Origin: Treponema sp.
GTDB taxonomy: Bacteria; Spirochaetota; Spirochaetia; Treponematales; Breznakiellaceae
Direction of reading: 5' to 3'
Length of the DNA: 6,126 nt
Assembly (NCBI GenBank): GCA_031264395.1
Contig: JAISEB010000271.1
Span: 1 to 6,126 of the forward strand
Numbering within the stretch: the first letter of the stretch is position 1; each line of letters begins with the position of its first letter. Both the position numbers and the translations under genes were made by a program. The notes under the pieces are model-generated. The model saw only the letters and a program-made list of their open reading frames with translations, made no database searches and was not told where the DNA came from. Below, piece after piece: positions 5,547 through 6,126 of the stretch.

Positions 5547-6126
5547 ATTTTACGCTGAACCCGACAGGCCGCGATTCTTTTTCGATGGTTTCTTCTTCGC
5601 AGAAGGAACAAAGTCCGTTGAGGGTAATCTCCGCCCCGGTAAGAATTGATGAAACCGTCTGCCTGCGGGCGATGTTTTCTATCTGGCCGCCGGAAAAGTT
5701 ATATTTTTTTGCCAGGGCCCAGGCGGTATTCTCGTCAAGTTCGGGAATGATGGATCGCCATATCGCTTTTTTCGCTTCCAGATCAGGTTTTTCAAACTCA
5801 ATCTTGTAGAGGAAACGGCGCTCAAAAGCCTTGTCGAGGTTTTGGGTCATGTTGGTTGTGGCGATAAGGATGCCGTCGAGGGTTTCCATTTCTTCAAGGA
5901 TGATGTTCTGGATGGCATTTTCCATTTGGGTAACCGTTGGGTTAGTATTGCCTATGTTCTGCCGTTTGCTTAAAACCTGGTCGGCCTCGTTCAGTAAAAG
6001 GATAGGCGTGGTTTTAGAGCTTTTCACCAGAGACCTGTAGGAGGCAAAGAACTCCTTTGTATTTTTTTCGCTTTCACCGACATAACACTCCTTGATTGCG
6101 GTTACGTCGAGATACATAATATCCCG
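5545..6126 (-). CDS. AAA family ATPase, C-terminal part (5' end outside window)
   Basis: The frame is open past the window edge, where CGG GAT ATT precedes ATG6117. That ATG is internal: the visible 193 residues begin after the Walker A motif. Numbering from the first visible residue, they contain a pore-loop-like YVG (15-17) in ECYVGESEKN and Walker B as ILLLNEAD (42-49), with Asn46 where Asp is usual. Sensor 1 follows in IATTN (88-92), then arginine-finger candidates Arg103/Arg104 in AFERRF and a C-terminal lid with FSGGQIENIAR (144-154). The tail has a CxxC pair (Cys173, Cys176) and ends RPVGFSVK. This is the classic AAA fold, close to uncharacterised AAA ATPases that, as I recall, share the NEAD Walker B. 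The aromatic pore residue suggests threading or remodelling of a protein or other substrate; the actual role is unknown. It is the gene upstream of the sigma factor in one transcript. It looks less GC-rich than the kinase region. Confidence 0.88.
   Translation of the reverse strand, partial: RDIMYLDVTAIKECYVGESEKNTKEFFASYRSLVKSSKTTPILLLNEADQVLSKRQNIGNTNPTVTQMENAIQNIILEEMETLDGILIATTNMTQNLDKAFERRFLYKIEFEKPDLEAKKAIWRSIIPELDENTAWALAKKYNFSGGQIENIARRQTVSSILTGAEITLNGLCSFCEEETIEKESRPVGFSVK

Noticed and set aside
6115..6117. ATG6117 as the true start of the AAA ATPase
   Set aside because: The frame is open beyond it to the window edge, and a start here would omit the Walker A motif, which must lie upstream.

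Overview
The window is GC-rich bacterial DNA carrying two tightly packed gene blocks that converge. The domain set is a PAS-PAS hybrid histidine kinase with a fused HPt domain, followed directly by a REC-GGDEF diguanylate cyclase. Together with the sequence style, this brings to mind a spirochaete, perhaps a high-GC Treponema-like organism. That placement is memory-based inference and was not checked by a search. Base composition is uneven: two lines counted by hand gave 41/60 G+C at 3361-3420 (kinase C-terminus) and 25/60 at 5761-5820 (AAA ATPase).

Left block, + strand. The last 23 codons of an unidentified gene (1-72) are followed by an 82-base gap. The gap holds a plausible sigma-70 promoter (120-148) placed so that transcription would begin at or next to the ATG of an aldo/keto reductase (155-1018). 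The reductase stop overlaps the start of a 904-residue cytoplasmic hybrid kinase (1018-3732, TGATG junction). Two bases after the kinase lies a REC-GGDEF diguanylate cyclase (3735-4649). The three genes look like one operon. The kinase and cyclase contain every station of a phosphorelay: kinase His307, receiver Asp595, HPt His760, then the cyclase receiver Asp55. The likely output is c-di-GMP.

Right block, - strand. An AAA ATPase (5545 to beyond 6126, N-terminus outside the window) is followed after 9 bases by a 293-residue sigma-70 family factor without region 1.1 (5535-4654). The sigma factor's Shine-Dalgarno sequence overlaps the ATPase stop codon, so the pair is almost certainly cotranscribed and perhaps translationally coupled.

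The two blocks meet tail to tail with only 4 bases between stop codons. A bulged 10-bp hairpin covers the cyclase stop codon, and there is no U-tract on either side. There are no RNA genes, mobile elements or CRISPR arrays that I can see. The most interesting points are the predicted leaderless reductase, the redox-type enzyme coupled to the sensor kinase, the fully wired relay to c-di-GMP, and the AAA ATPase/sigma factor pair.
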